A DNA stretch of 64,000 bases from Gossypium raimondii. Its lineage: Eukaryota; Streptophyta; Magnoliopsida; Malvales; Malvaceae. The notes below the pieces were generated by a model. The model was not told where the DNA came from, did no database searches, and saw only the letters and a list, made by a program, of their open reading frames with translations. The first letter of the stretch is position 1. Each line of letters begins with the position of its first letter. Below, in pieces: positions 46,380 to 57,774 of the stretch. The position numbers and the translations under genes were made by a program. The stretch is from positions 57,541,371 through 57,605,370 of the forward strand of contig NC_068567.1 in assembly GCF_025698545.1 (NCBI RefSeq), given 5' to 3'.

Positions 46380-48816
46380 TCATAGAAGCCCCAGAGTTCC
46401 CTCGCTTTGGGTCCTTCGCATAGAAAGCTCTGATTTAAAGTTGAGAACTTTGCTACCAAGATCTACATGATGATTTTGACGAATTTTTGTTGCCTTCGCT
46501 CCACTAGGAGGATAGCGCCCATGCCTGCCTCTTGACTGCATTGGGGAAGCCACTTGGCTTTTGTGACCACGAGTGGATGAAGAGGATGGCCGGTGAATAG
46601 AAGTACCATGGCTGTTCTTCCTAGTAGCTCTGTGTTCTGATCTAAGGCCACGATCAAATTGATGGGCACTGATGCCTAGCCTAACTGATCGTTCTGCACC
46701 ATCCTTCACTGTGCTGACTTTAATAGCCTGCCGGTTAAAGTAAACCAAATTTGGAAGAAGCCCTTGCAAATGCTTCTTCAGATTTTCATCTCCAACATTC
46801 TTCTGTGCAGGGTTACCTTCCAAGCCAATGGCTTGCAAGGAATTATAGTTTGCTGCAAGTTGGCCAAGACATTTGGCAGTAGAGATTTTGTTGAAACGCA
46901 GATCCAAAACAGTCAATTTTAAGAGACGATGGAGACCCTCTACCTCACTTATCTTGTTTCCAGCCAAGTATAACTCTTTAAGAGAGGAACAAGAAGCCAA
47001 ACCTTCAACGGATTATGTGACAGAATAACAGGAAGTAGATTAGAAGATTGAAATATTGGAAGGTAAACGAGTATTATAGCAAGGAAAATAGAACAGCTAA
47101 TCACGTGCAGTTTGTCACATACCATGACCAATTCTAAATATCCGATTGTAGCTCAGATTCAGCACACGAAGTCGAGTAAGCTCACGTAAACCCTCAATGG
47201 TGGATATATTATTCCTTGACAGATTCAACATGTGAAGTCCTCGAGGAAGAGCACCAGCAGTAATCCTTGCTGTAAGTACATGTACAAATAATGAGAAAGC
47301 AGATTTATACAAAAGGACAGTTCTGTATACTCCAAATCATAAGACTTCAAAAGATGTCAAAATAGAAGTTAAATCCAAAACTGAAACTATTTGCAGTTGA
47401 AGATACCTACCTATTGCATTTCCTGATAGATTAAGCACCTTCAAGCTGACAAATGCACTAAGAAACGGTATAACAACCAAACCATGATTTGCCAGTTGAG
47501 CTGTGGTTGCTGAGGCACTCAAAGAAGATATATATCTTTTTGCAGCTTCCATGCCAGGAGTTACCTTAACATCCACCTTTGCAGCAGTCAAATCATTATA
47601 GACAGCAGGTTCCGCTTTTACCTGATCATTGGGATGGGATAATTCAACTGAGTCTTCTGATGGGCGGACATGTTGAAGACCATTTACCCAATCCTCAATT
47701 CGCTTAATCTTAAAATCCTTGCCAGTCAATTCATTCCGATTCAGAACCCGCAATTCTTCTTGCAGCATTTTCATTGAGCTTACCTCATCTGAAACTGGCA
47801 CTATCCAGTCTTTCGCTGATGCGGAACAACTATAAGATTCAAATCCCTCATAAGAACTTTCAAAGTTAGTTTTATGATTTTTATGCATGCCATCGTCTCT
47901 TTCTTGTTCTCGCATCACCTCAGTATCAACATCATGAATTAAGGTCTCCTTTTGTCTCATGCTGAGAACATGCACATCCTCAGAGGATCTTGTACGGCGT
48001 GCCAAACATTTTGGAGGAGAATGTCCTCCAAAAAGGAGTGCTGATGCAACAATATTTGGCATAGAACATGATTTTACAATCACAGGTGCATTATTGGGAG
48101 AATGATCACCAGAGGCATTGGCACGCTCACAAGGCAAAGGCAAATTAGAGATATCATGGCCATCCTTTTCTGGAAGTAGAGAGTCTCCTATAGAGAAAAC
48201 CGGTTCGTTATAGACATGGTTAGAGCTTACTTGAACAGATTCTGAGAATGAAGCATTTTGGCTCACTGCTATATGCTTTCTGCCATCTTCAACCAACCCA
48301 TGGTCATGGGAATCAGATGAAAATCCTTGATCAGTCTGATCATCTGTATCATTTTGTCCAGGAACTCGTCCTTCCAGGCAAAGGCCACTTCCGAGAGATC
48401 TACACTTCTTAAGATAATGTGGATTCTGAAGGACCCTGGAACTGCTATCAAGAATGACTCCGTCTTTTATGTCCTCTGATTTCCAGCTAGGGTTAGGAGA
48501 AGAAGAAACCGTAACAGGTTCGACACTTTCATGAATCTCAGCAGTTGTTTGTGTCTCTGGAAAGAATGAGTCCATGTTTGCAGCTTTAGTCGACTCCTTA
48601 GGGGCTTGAACTTGAGAAAAATCTTCTATAGTTGTATGCATTGCTTCAACAGATGGCTGAACAGTTTTCTGATGGCCAAGTGGATACTTGAGTCAGGAAA
48701 CACTAATGTATACAGCCCAAATTTAACTTAAGTTGTCAAGAACCAATAGCAAATCTTGGACTTACCTTTGGTTTCTGACTTCCGATATGAGCATTGAAGC
48801 AGGAAAACCTAACCAT
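46380..48816 (-). CDS. Leucine-rich-repeat protein, annotated family 'outer arm dynein light chain 1' (At1g78230-like)
   Basis: Four coding exons on the minus strand: 48766-48816, 47411-48668, 47123-47269 and 46380-47002, with GT/AG borders and matching phases; 692 aa. The start MVRFSCFNAHIGSQKPK runs into KTVQPSVEAMHTT as expected for the family. Residues about 27-400 are a long polar, Ser-rich, probably disordered region with conserved blocks (SCSMPNI, DWV near 330). Six SDS22-like LRRs follow at 419-551 (LKVLNLSGNAI, LHMLNLSRNNI, LRVLNLSYNRI, LKELYLAGNKI, LTVLDLRFNKI, LQAIGLEGNPA). The tail is basic and Ser/Arg-rich. LRRs imply protein binding. Flowering plants lack axonemal dynein, so the common name is misleading and the real function is unknown. 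No lesion is seen. Confidence 0.88.
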
Positions 48817-50240
48817 TGTGGTGATACAGATTAGCAATACATCCACAAGAGACCTACCTTTTGTCTTACATAGAAAGCTAGCTTCAAACTACTGTAATCA
48901 TTATGGTTCAAAAACCTGAGGAAAGCACCTAATTCTACTACCGTTAAAAAAGAAAGACAAGGTACAATCGAACTTCTGGGTACTTTAGCGAACACAGACA
49001 TTAGCCATAATCAAGCGAAAGACCCTCTGAAACACGTCGCAGTCTCCAGATATGGGATGATCTTGATCTCCTTAAAACACAAAGCAGAATCAGCTCTTTG
49101 TTGTCCCCCCACACCCACTTTGAGGTGCGAGAAAATTTTAGCTTCGTTGCAGCGGCCAGAGTGAAAAAGAGTCTTTCACAACTAAGAAAACTGAATCCCT
49201 AACAAGCATAAGAGAGACCTGCCTGCCTGACAATAATGAAAGAAAAAAACAGAAAAAGGATCACATAATCTACAAGTAGATATTGAAGCAGAATAGTTTA
49301 AAGCCAAGTAATGAATAAAAAAGTGAAAACTTCAGATTGTTAGCCTCTAGATTGAAAAAATGCAAGATAAAATTCAAACATCAAAACAGAATAGACAATC
49401 AGATTACAATGCCTAATGCTTCTTGTTTTGATAATATTCTAGATGACAAAAGAAACAACTAAGCTAGCTAACAAAGCTTCTTTGTCCAAAGAATTGGAGG
49501 AGAAAAAGAAAGAAACTTCCAATTCTTGTTATAAGGGCACGTTGTAAATAACTATCTAATGAGACTTCAACAAGATTCCACTTTTATTTTATTCAATATA
49601 TTCATTCAAGGCAATCAAACATCCTCAAAAACATCAAATTATAAATCCACATCAAAATCTTCAGATACAGAAAAGAGATATGAATGAATCAAGCTATGAA
49701 GGAGAAGACCAATCAACCAATGGTCAAACAACAAAGAGATAATAATTAGATTTCATATGGAACATAAGAACGCAAGCGCAATCAGCTACCTTCAGTTTTA
49801 AAAGGAATATGCCACTGAAAACCAATCCAAAGAAAATCAATACAACATAATCTCATCATTGTTAGCCCTCTTCTAAACAAACATGAACCCAGAAAAATAA
49901 AAACAGGTAGGAGATTCAGAACAACAAAGATCCCATATATAGCACAAAAAAGAAACAGAATTATCTCAGAAACACAAAAGAACATTCAAGACCAACCATT
50001 TATAAAAACACCCAAGAATAAAAACCACTCAAATCGCATGAAATGAAGAAAGACCCACTAATTTAATCTATGGTGGATGAAAGCACAACGATTGCAAACG
50101 ACAGGAACATTAGCCCCAGAAAGAAAAAATGGAAGAATGAACAATCTTACCTCTCAATAGCCAGATTATTACAAGCAAGGACCTTAATTGTTCTCTAAGA
50201 GGTGAGAGAGAGGCAGCTTCTACTAGAAAATGGAGAAAAA
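48817..50240 (-). other. 5' UTR intron and first exon of the LRR gene (probable)
   Basis: On the minus strand, a CT-rich leader near 50230-50149 (GCCTCTCTCTCACCTC) ends in GAGAG/GTAAGATT at 50148, a strong donor. A long 5' untranslated intron would then run to an acceptor shortly before the ATG at 48816. No coding is seen in between. This is inferred from signals only. Confidence 0.45.
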
Positions 50241-50379
50241 AAACACAATAAATAACAAGCACGTTGGTTTCTGTTGGTACTTTATGTATAATTTGTAAAA
50301 CCATGTACAGTTTTCTTTTTTTCCTTTTTGTTATTCGTTTCCTTTGAATGAATGGCGTAAGGTTAAGGTTCAACGCTAA

Positions 50380-51200
50380 CCCTAAGCTTTGGCACTGATT
50401 TTATAACCCAAATCTACGGCCCTGATTTTTTTCCTTAATATAAATCTGAAACATTTAATTAACCATTCAAAATCAATTTACGCCATAATTTTTTTAATTT
50501 TCATCTACACGTGGAGGGTATAAATATTTTGTTTTTATATTTTAAAAACAATGTGCAAATAAAAAGGGGAGGGATTGTTTGACCATTTATACAGCTCAAG
50601 ATGCCTCTTTCGCCCCAAATAAAGGCAAATTGGTGTGTTCAAAACAAGCCGAAATGCCCTACAGATTTGACATTTTCAAACGCCTCAAACACTAGGTTTT
50701 AGGGGACAACTCAATTAATAATTATATCTACATCCTGGACCACCAAATCTACAAAACAATGCCTAATTAAATTTAGTACTATGATTTCATATCCCAGACA
50801 TTCAAATTTTAAAAACCCTACTTTTGTTTTTAACTTTAGTTATTTGTTTGCTTTTAAAAATCTTCAAATTTAATTAATTTCCCTTTTAAATTTAAATATG
50901 CCTTATCCATAGTCTTTTAATTTTGAATCTTAAAATATTATATTCTCAAAATCAGTGAAAATTCATTAATTAAATTTTAAACCTCACCAAAAAATAAATT
51001 CCTGAGAATGAAAATAAATAAACTAAATTTCAACAACCTACCTATTTTATCAATACATTAGTGAAAATTATTTTTTTATTAGTGATTAAAAATTATCAAG
51101 ATTCAATCTCTGTTTATTGAATCTGGTTTCCTCCAATTTATACATATATATACTGAATTAAATTAATTAAACATTCTATTAGTAGTTCTGGAATAATCTT
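50380..51200. other. Intergenic upstream region, no gene seen
   Basis: AT-rich DNA upstream of the LRR gene. A CTACACGTGGAGG word (G-box core) lies near 50505, about 280 bp before the presumed first exon. No protein-like frames. Confidence 0.45.
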
Positions 51201-51210
51201 TGACAGTGAG

Positions 51211-51830
51211 TAGACTTAATCATGGGTCGGGTCATCTGACTCAGTTAAAAGCTCCACCTAAAAAATGGGAGGGTTTGGGTAAAAATATAGGCCCCAGAAA
51301 ATAGACTTTGACAAAAAAAAAATGTATGTTTTCTAAACGAGTTGGGATTGGGTAAGTTTTTTTTACTTGAGCCAGACTCGAATTTGCAAAAAAAAAATGT
51401 TGTTGTTTTGCCACTGTTTTGCTGTTATTTCGCTATTATATTGCTACTATTTTGTTATTATTGTTTAGATATTTTATAAATATTATTTTATTGTTCATTT
51501 TGCTACTATTTTAGTAACATTTGTTTGCTAAGTTACACCTATTTTAGTGTTATTTAAGTATAAATATTTTTTAAATTTATTTTCAATTTGTTGAGAAACA
51601 TTTATTTTAATATTTTTAGTGTATTTGATGTATTATATTTTTAAATTTATTTTTATATAGAAAATAATATAATAATTTTTAAAATGAGCGAATCAAATTG
51701 GGCCCAACTCGAGTTCTAATATTTTTTATTTAGGTAGGGTTTGGGAAAATTTTAAATTCATTTTTTGAGTCAAGTCCAAGTTTAAAATTTTACTTTAGTC
51801 TGACCCGAACTTCACCTATAATCAACTCTA
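51211..51830. mobile_element. Diverged hAT-type miniature element, copy 5
   Basis: Ends TAGACTTAATCATGGGTCGG and its inverted relative near 51803-51830 (CTGACCCGAACTTC ... CAACTCTA). Flanks ACAGTGAG and ACAGTAGT are similar. The inside includes GGGAGGGTTTGGGTAAAAAT, shared with copy 3. Non-coding; older than copies 3 and 4. Confidence 0.65.
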
Positions 51831-52049
51831 ACAGTAGTCAACCTTTGAGATTAAATCAAATAGCTTACTCAGGATATTATGATTTAAGAAGTATATTTAA
51901 CATTGATTTTAACTAGACATTTCTCAATTACGCAAAAATAGATTTGCTTAAAACAAGGATAGTATATTTACAAAAAAAAAAAAGTAAGGAATTGGAAATA
52001 CTTTGTATAATTAACTTTAGGTTAAACTTTAGGGTTTCAGCTTGAAGTT

Positions 52050-52345
52050 TAAATTTGGTAACAATTTTTGTACGGGAGTCTGAATGCTTTTTTATTTAAA
52101 TTAATCTTTAAACTTAGCAATTATTTCCATATTAGAACTTGAATTAAGTAATTGTTTTCACATTGGAGCTTGAACTTTTTTTGTCTAAGTTAATCCCTAG
52201 ACTTGATAATTGTTCTCATTTGGGGCTTGAACTTGGTAATTATTCTCACATTGGGGCTTGAACTTTACGGTTTTCAAGAAAATGTCAAGGACTAACTTGG
52301 ACAAAAAAAAGTTTAGGCCCCAATGTGGGAAAATTTATCAAGTTC
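52050..52345. repeat. Degenerate tandem repeat of a CTTGATAATTATTCTCACATT-type unit
   Basis: Three to four imperfect copies of a unit near 37 bp containing GGGGCTTGAACTT and AATTATTCTCACATT lie at about 52110-52265. An inverted version (CCCCAATGTGGGAAAA) is at 52319-52334, so the whole may be a decayed palindromic element. Confidence 0.55.
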
Positions 52346-53149
52346 AGAGATTAATGTAATAACCTGATTTTTAGTAGTATCAAAAAAAGCAGTTTCGAAA
52401 TCTCATTTCTATAAACCGAGTTAATAATTATTAAATATTAATATTTACAAGAATGATATAATAATAAATCAAAGTTTGGTTCTGTATTTTTGTCAAATTA
52501 ATAGCTAATTGTGGCTTAAGGACTAAATCTTAAAGTCCAATCACTATAAATTCTTAATTGACCAAAGGCTTGAGGATTAAAATAACAATTAATCAAAGGT
52601 ACAAAAGGTAATTGGACCATTTCTATATAAGAGAAAGTGGGTGTTGATGGTGGAATCACTATCATTGATTAGTATTATATTAAGTATAATAAACCATGTT
52701 TATGTTGATTAAACTAGTTTAATTAAGATTTAATTAACCTATATAAGTTAAATAATGTAAAAAAGAAAATTAGGTCATCTTCCTCACTTATCTTTCCATT
52801 GCCGAATTTGAAGAAAGAAACCTAAGACTTGTGGTGACTTTCGACCATCATGTTGTAAGTATATTTAGGTCATTTGTTTGTAATTTTTTTTATAGATTTG
52901 AGGTCATAGGAGCTTAATTTTGTAACATCCCTAACCCTTATTTGTTCACCGAAACAGGGTTATAGAGCATTACCAAACTTTTCAGATCAAATACTAACAT
53001 TACATATCATTTAGCATATATATCATAAATTAATCATATTGTCCCTCTTATGAGCCCTCGATACCCAAAATATGTGTTAGAAAAAAATTCGGGACTAAAC
53101 CTAGTACTTAGAAAATTTTTCCAAAAATATCAAAATTTTTCAAATGAGC

Positions 53150-53580
53150 AGAGGACACATACCCGTGTGTCCAGGCCGTGTGGCTCACACGGTCAAGAGA
53201 CACGCTCGTGTCTCAGGCCGTGTGTGTATTCGAAATAGGAGCACACGATCGTGTCCCAGTCCATGTCCAATATTAGCTGCTTACCAACTTGAGTCACACG
53301 GCCAAGCCACACGCCCATGTGCTAGGCCGTGTGAGCATACTAACTTGTGATATTAAGGTGTAGGGGTCACACAGCCAAGCCATATGCCCGTGTGCTAGGT
53401 TGTGTGTCACACACGGATGAGACACACACCCGTGTCTCTGCCCGTGTGAAAATACCTGAGCATTCTGTTTTGAAAATTTTAAGTTGCAGGGGACACACGG
53501 TCAAACCACACGCCCGTGTGTCTCACACGGTCCAGTCACATGCCCGTGTGTCTGGCCGTGTGGACTCAGAATGAACCTTA
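53150..53580 (-). repeat. CCGTGTG/CACACGG-rich region
   Basis: Many alternating CACACGG and CCGTGTG words spaced about 15-25 bp apart (for example GGCCGTGTGGCTCACACGG), able to pair with one another. Reading frames here are an effect of the biased sequence, not genes. A similar region is at 59940-60140. Confidence 0.8.
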
Positions 53581-54380
53581 AACATCAAGTTTACCATTCC
53601 CTGCAATCTTGAACACTAAGTAACTCAAAAACCATTTGTTCAACCAATTCAAAACACAATCAAATACAATTAAAACATATCAAAACAATAATCCTAAATA
53701 CCTATGTACCTTCATAAGTATTACAATCATATTATTAAAACTTATTGATAGACATCATTCCAATCCAAATTTACCTATTTCATGTTCATTTATGCACTAA
53801 TTTAAAACATGTCATACCATAACTTTAACATAAAACATATACTCATATATATAACCAACCAATATTAACTTATAATCTTATTTACCATCAATCCACAAAA
53901 TAGTTAACATTTAGACGCCCTAGGTACATGCCGACACAAAAAGAAATATACATCACCACGTTTGAGATCGGGATAGTTGATGGATGTTAAATCGGCAATC
54001 AAACTTAAGTACCTAACCTGCGCACAGAAAACAAAACTGTACGCTGAGTATAAACTCAGTGGTATTTCTATAATCTGAATAATTAAAGGCAATATATTAT
54101 AATATATATTTAATCACACAATAACATTAGTCATTCAATTCATCAATTCATAAACACATCATTCATAACATATTCAATTCTCATCACTTGCTATTTCAAA
54201 TCTCATACTTGCTATACAAATAGCTTTTCACAATATGATACACAATTCATGTGTCTTATTTTCATTTCACATTCAATGTTTTCCAATACCAATCATACTA
54301 TCATTTCATTTAATTAACCCTATTAACACGATTCGGACTCTGACGGATACATGGATCCAACCAAAACACACCAGTTTGGT

Positions 54381-54530
54381 ACCCAATACCTCATCGGATA
54401 ATTCAAAGTAATAAATTGACACCCAGTGTCTCATCGGCTAAACCGAAGTAAATTGGCACCTAGTGCCTCATCGAATTAATTCGAAGTAATAAATTGACAC
54501 CCAGTGTCTCATCGACTTAAAGTTGAAGAA
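54381..54530. repeat. Tandem repeat of about 45-bp units (CACCCAGTGTCTCATCG)
   Basis: Four units each contain a CACCCAGTGTCTCATCGG-like core followed by AAAGTAATAAATTGA; the third reads CACCTAGTGCCTCATCG. It lies inside the reverse LTR. Non-coding. Confidence 0.75.
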
Positions 54531-57500
54531 ATCCCTGAACCATTCCAATCTTATGGCATGCCATTTATATCTGACTCACTCCGATACAGTTAATAAGGTT
54601 TAATTTCACATTTAAGATATAATCAATATCCAATACTGATTTTTCATATAATCACATAATTGCACATATAATCATTTCAATTCAAAAATCAATCCATTCA
54701 ATATATATATCTACCAATTTAATTCATTCAATCAATTATCAAAATATCAATTACTTACCTCAACACTTACCATGTACATTAAATAAAAATTACAACAATT
54801 AATAACTAATTTCGGATTATAGAAATACAAATCAGAAATTTCGAGCTATTCCTCGTCGACTTTATCTTTTCCCTTTTTAGTCAAAGATTCCGGTAAAACG
54901 TTAGCTACGGAATTAAAACAATACAATTCAATTTCACATTGAATATTTCAATTTTTATTCAACATTTGCCTAAATTATAATTTAGTCCCTAAACCGAGAC
55001 TAGCTTTATTTCTTCATAATTAATTCTATATTTTCATTCAATTTCCATTTTAAACTAGATTTAACTCTCTAATTTCACTTAAATCCATAAATTTTGAGAT
55101 TTTCACAATTTAGTCCCTAATACTCAAAATTTATAATTTATTCTACAATTCAATCCTTTTTCATTTCTAGCTTAAAATCTATCAATTTAGTCCCTAATAC
55201 TCAAATTATTCAACATGAACAACATTTAAAAATTCAATAATTTCTAAATTTCAACATAGGTTGGGTAGTATTTAATATCGGGATTTCAAAATATAAAATT
55301 ACAAGAAAAGGGACTAAATTGACTAACCAATTGAGCTTTGAACCCTTGAAACCCTAACTTTTCTTCTTCTTTCTTTCTCTTTTCTTTCCTTTCTTTCCTT
55401 CTTTTTTCGTTTCTTTCTCTCTTTCTTTCTCTATTTCTTTTTTTACTTAATTATTTTAATATAATATAATATATATATATATATACTTAACATTTAAGTT
55501 TTATTTTAACTTTAAGTTTTATAATAAAATACACTTATGCCGCCTCATTCAATACAATTGGAATAATTTCTTATTTAGTCCCTTCAATTATTCTTTAATC
55601 TATAATTCAACTTTCACCCTTTATGCAATTTAGTCCTTATACCTAATTACTCTTATTTCATGCAGATTCACCTAACCAAAACCTAATTAACTACACAACT
55701 AACTTCGTAAATATTTATTAAAATAATAAATATTTACAAGTTCATTTTCTAAAACAGAGTCCCAAAAATACACTTTCTGATACTCGTGACTATCGGGTCG
55801 TTATAGATTTAGCTAGCACATGTATCAATTTGTAAAAGTATTAAAGTTTTTAAAGTTGTTATTGTTGATTTCTTGAATAATTAAGCTTGAAATTGATAGA
55901 TTTTAAGCTTAGAATATGAAAAGGACTAGATTGTAAAGTTAATTTAGCTTATTGTTAACTTCGTTACATTAGGGGCCAAATTGAATAAATGTAAACTTAT
56001 GAAATTATGTTAGAAATAGAAAACTTAATGTTCCTAGTGAGAATATTTGAAATCAAATTTTAATCCGAGGCTTAGAATTGAAAGTTAGAACTATTTCAAG
56101 TTTAGGGACTAGATTGAATAAAATATAAAATTTTGGAGTTATCAAAAAGTTGAGTTTATAAAGGTTCATGCATATCATAGCATAGTATGGAGATATTGGT
56201 ATTGGTTGATGATATGAAATGATTGTTTAGATCCAGAATTGGATCGAAGTAGAGTTGATCATGGAAAAGCTAAAATTACGGATTAGCCCTTAAAGTATCC
56301 ACTTTACGTATTCTGAACAGGTAAGTTCATATGGAACTTACCCCTCTATTTTTTTATGTATGAATTATATTTAAATTTAAATTTATACATTATAATCGAG
56401 TAGAATTAGTGAATTTGACACATATGTCTCGAAATGGACTAAATAATAAATTCGTGTAAACATTTTCTATATGGAAACAATACAAGGTGTAAATATGATT
56501 ATTAATTGATTATATGACTCAAAAATGAAAAATGAAATTATGTACATGAATTGGAATTGACATTTATACGAAAATGATGCCCTAGTGAACTTAGTAAAAG
56601 GTTAGGATACGTATGACATGCCGTTAGGGTTATACGTGCGATTGATCAAGGATTTTTCATGTTATTTCGATATCTAGCATTTGTTGCAGATTTTCGAGTT
56701 ATACATATCATAAGTTTAGCCCAGACGGGTAACCTCAATATAATGTCAGCTTGTGTGAGCAACTTTTTTATAATGTTAGCTTATTTGAGAAACTTATTCT
56801 CGTGTATCTGAGCCTGTTTTACTATAGTTCCATCGAGCGATATTCAGTTGAATGAAAATTGATATTAAACTATGTAATGAAAATGAAATGGTATTTGGTG
56901 ACACTTGATATATGGATTGATACATGACTTTGTTTAAATTGTGATATTATTTATGGTTCTAGAATATAACCAATACATTTAGTTTATGGTGTTGTTATAT
57001 GTATAGATATGTTGTAAAGTGCCAAGGATAGTTAAGTTGGTTGTTGATGTCTTGCACACTTAATTAACATGTTAGTATTCGCTTAGGCCCAAATTGGCTT
57101 AGAAGGTCATAAAACACATAAAATGCTCCTTTTATTCACTAGGTCCTAAGAAGGGAAACTTAATAAAAACTATATTAAGTTCCTATAAGACTAGCTCGTT
57201 AAGTATAGAATTGGGCCTAATATGCTACAACGAATTGTGACAGATCAGTTGCTTAATATATTAGTTAACTATGCCCTAATGATCAAGGTATGATTTAATT
57301 TCTATTTGAACTTACTAAGCATTCTTAATGTTTACCTTAATTGTTTACTTTCTTTGAAGATTTTCACCTAGTGAAACTGCCGAGTCGGATCAGCAGAGGA
57401 GCACACATTATCTTGAGGCGGTTGCTATATGTTCATTTTGAAACTAAGCTTGGTGGCATGTACACAATAGGGTCCTTTTGTGTACAAATGATCAAGTTGG

Positions 57501-57774
57501 AATAGGTAGTCATATGGTAGCTTGATAATGTTTAATATGTTGTACATATCCAAATGAGGCATGTTTTGACTAAGTTAATGCCATGAAATTGATAACTTTA
57601 TTTATGAATGGATGGTATCTTATACTTTGAAATGGGACTAATTGGAATGGTTAGGTAGACTAATGAATTAGAAGTCGTAGGTTGAATATTAATTGTGGTA
57701 TATGGTTTGGTGTATAATTTAGTTAGATAGCATCAAGCTTATTGAATTGTTTAGTTCTTAAATTGTGTATTGAT

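Larger units (their letters stand above)
52921..55805 (-). mobile_element. Solo LTR in reverse orientation, nested (2885 bp)
   Basis: The plus-strand left end is TGTAACATCCCTAACC and the right end CTATCGGGTCGTTATA. Read on the minus strand it starts TATAACGACCCGATAG (one base off the expected TGTAACGACCC) and ends GGGATGTTACA. Flanks AATTT (52916-52920) and GATTT (55806-55810) differ at one base. Removing it joins GGAGCTTAATTT to AGCTAGCAC inside the surrounding LTR. It carries the CCGTGTG-rich region and a tandem array, with no coding. Confidence 0.8.
52355..57774 (+). mobile_element. LTR (TGTAATAACC type), split by a nested reverse LTR
   Basis: Starts TGTAATAACCTGATTTTTAG at 52355, runs to 52920, resumes at 55806 and goes on to about 57774. 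Typical LTR features include alternating GGACTAAATTG words, a plus-strand leader-like region and no coding. The end TTACA is not seen: a third LTR starts directly at 57775, so this one is either interrupted or truncated there. Confidence 0.65.

Noticed and set aside
53144-53574. Overlapping open frames with RPCVY/HARVSGRV repeats
   Set aside because: Produced by the CCGTGTG/CACACGG repeats in an LTR; similar frames occur on the minus strand of the second such region.
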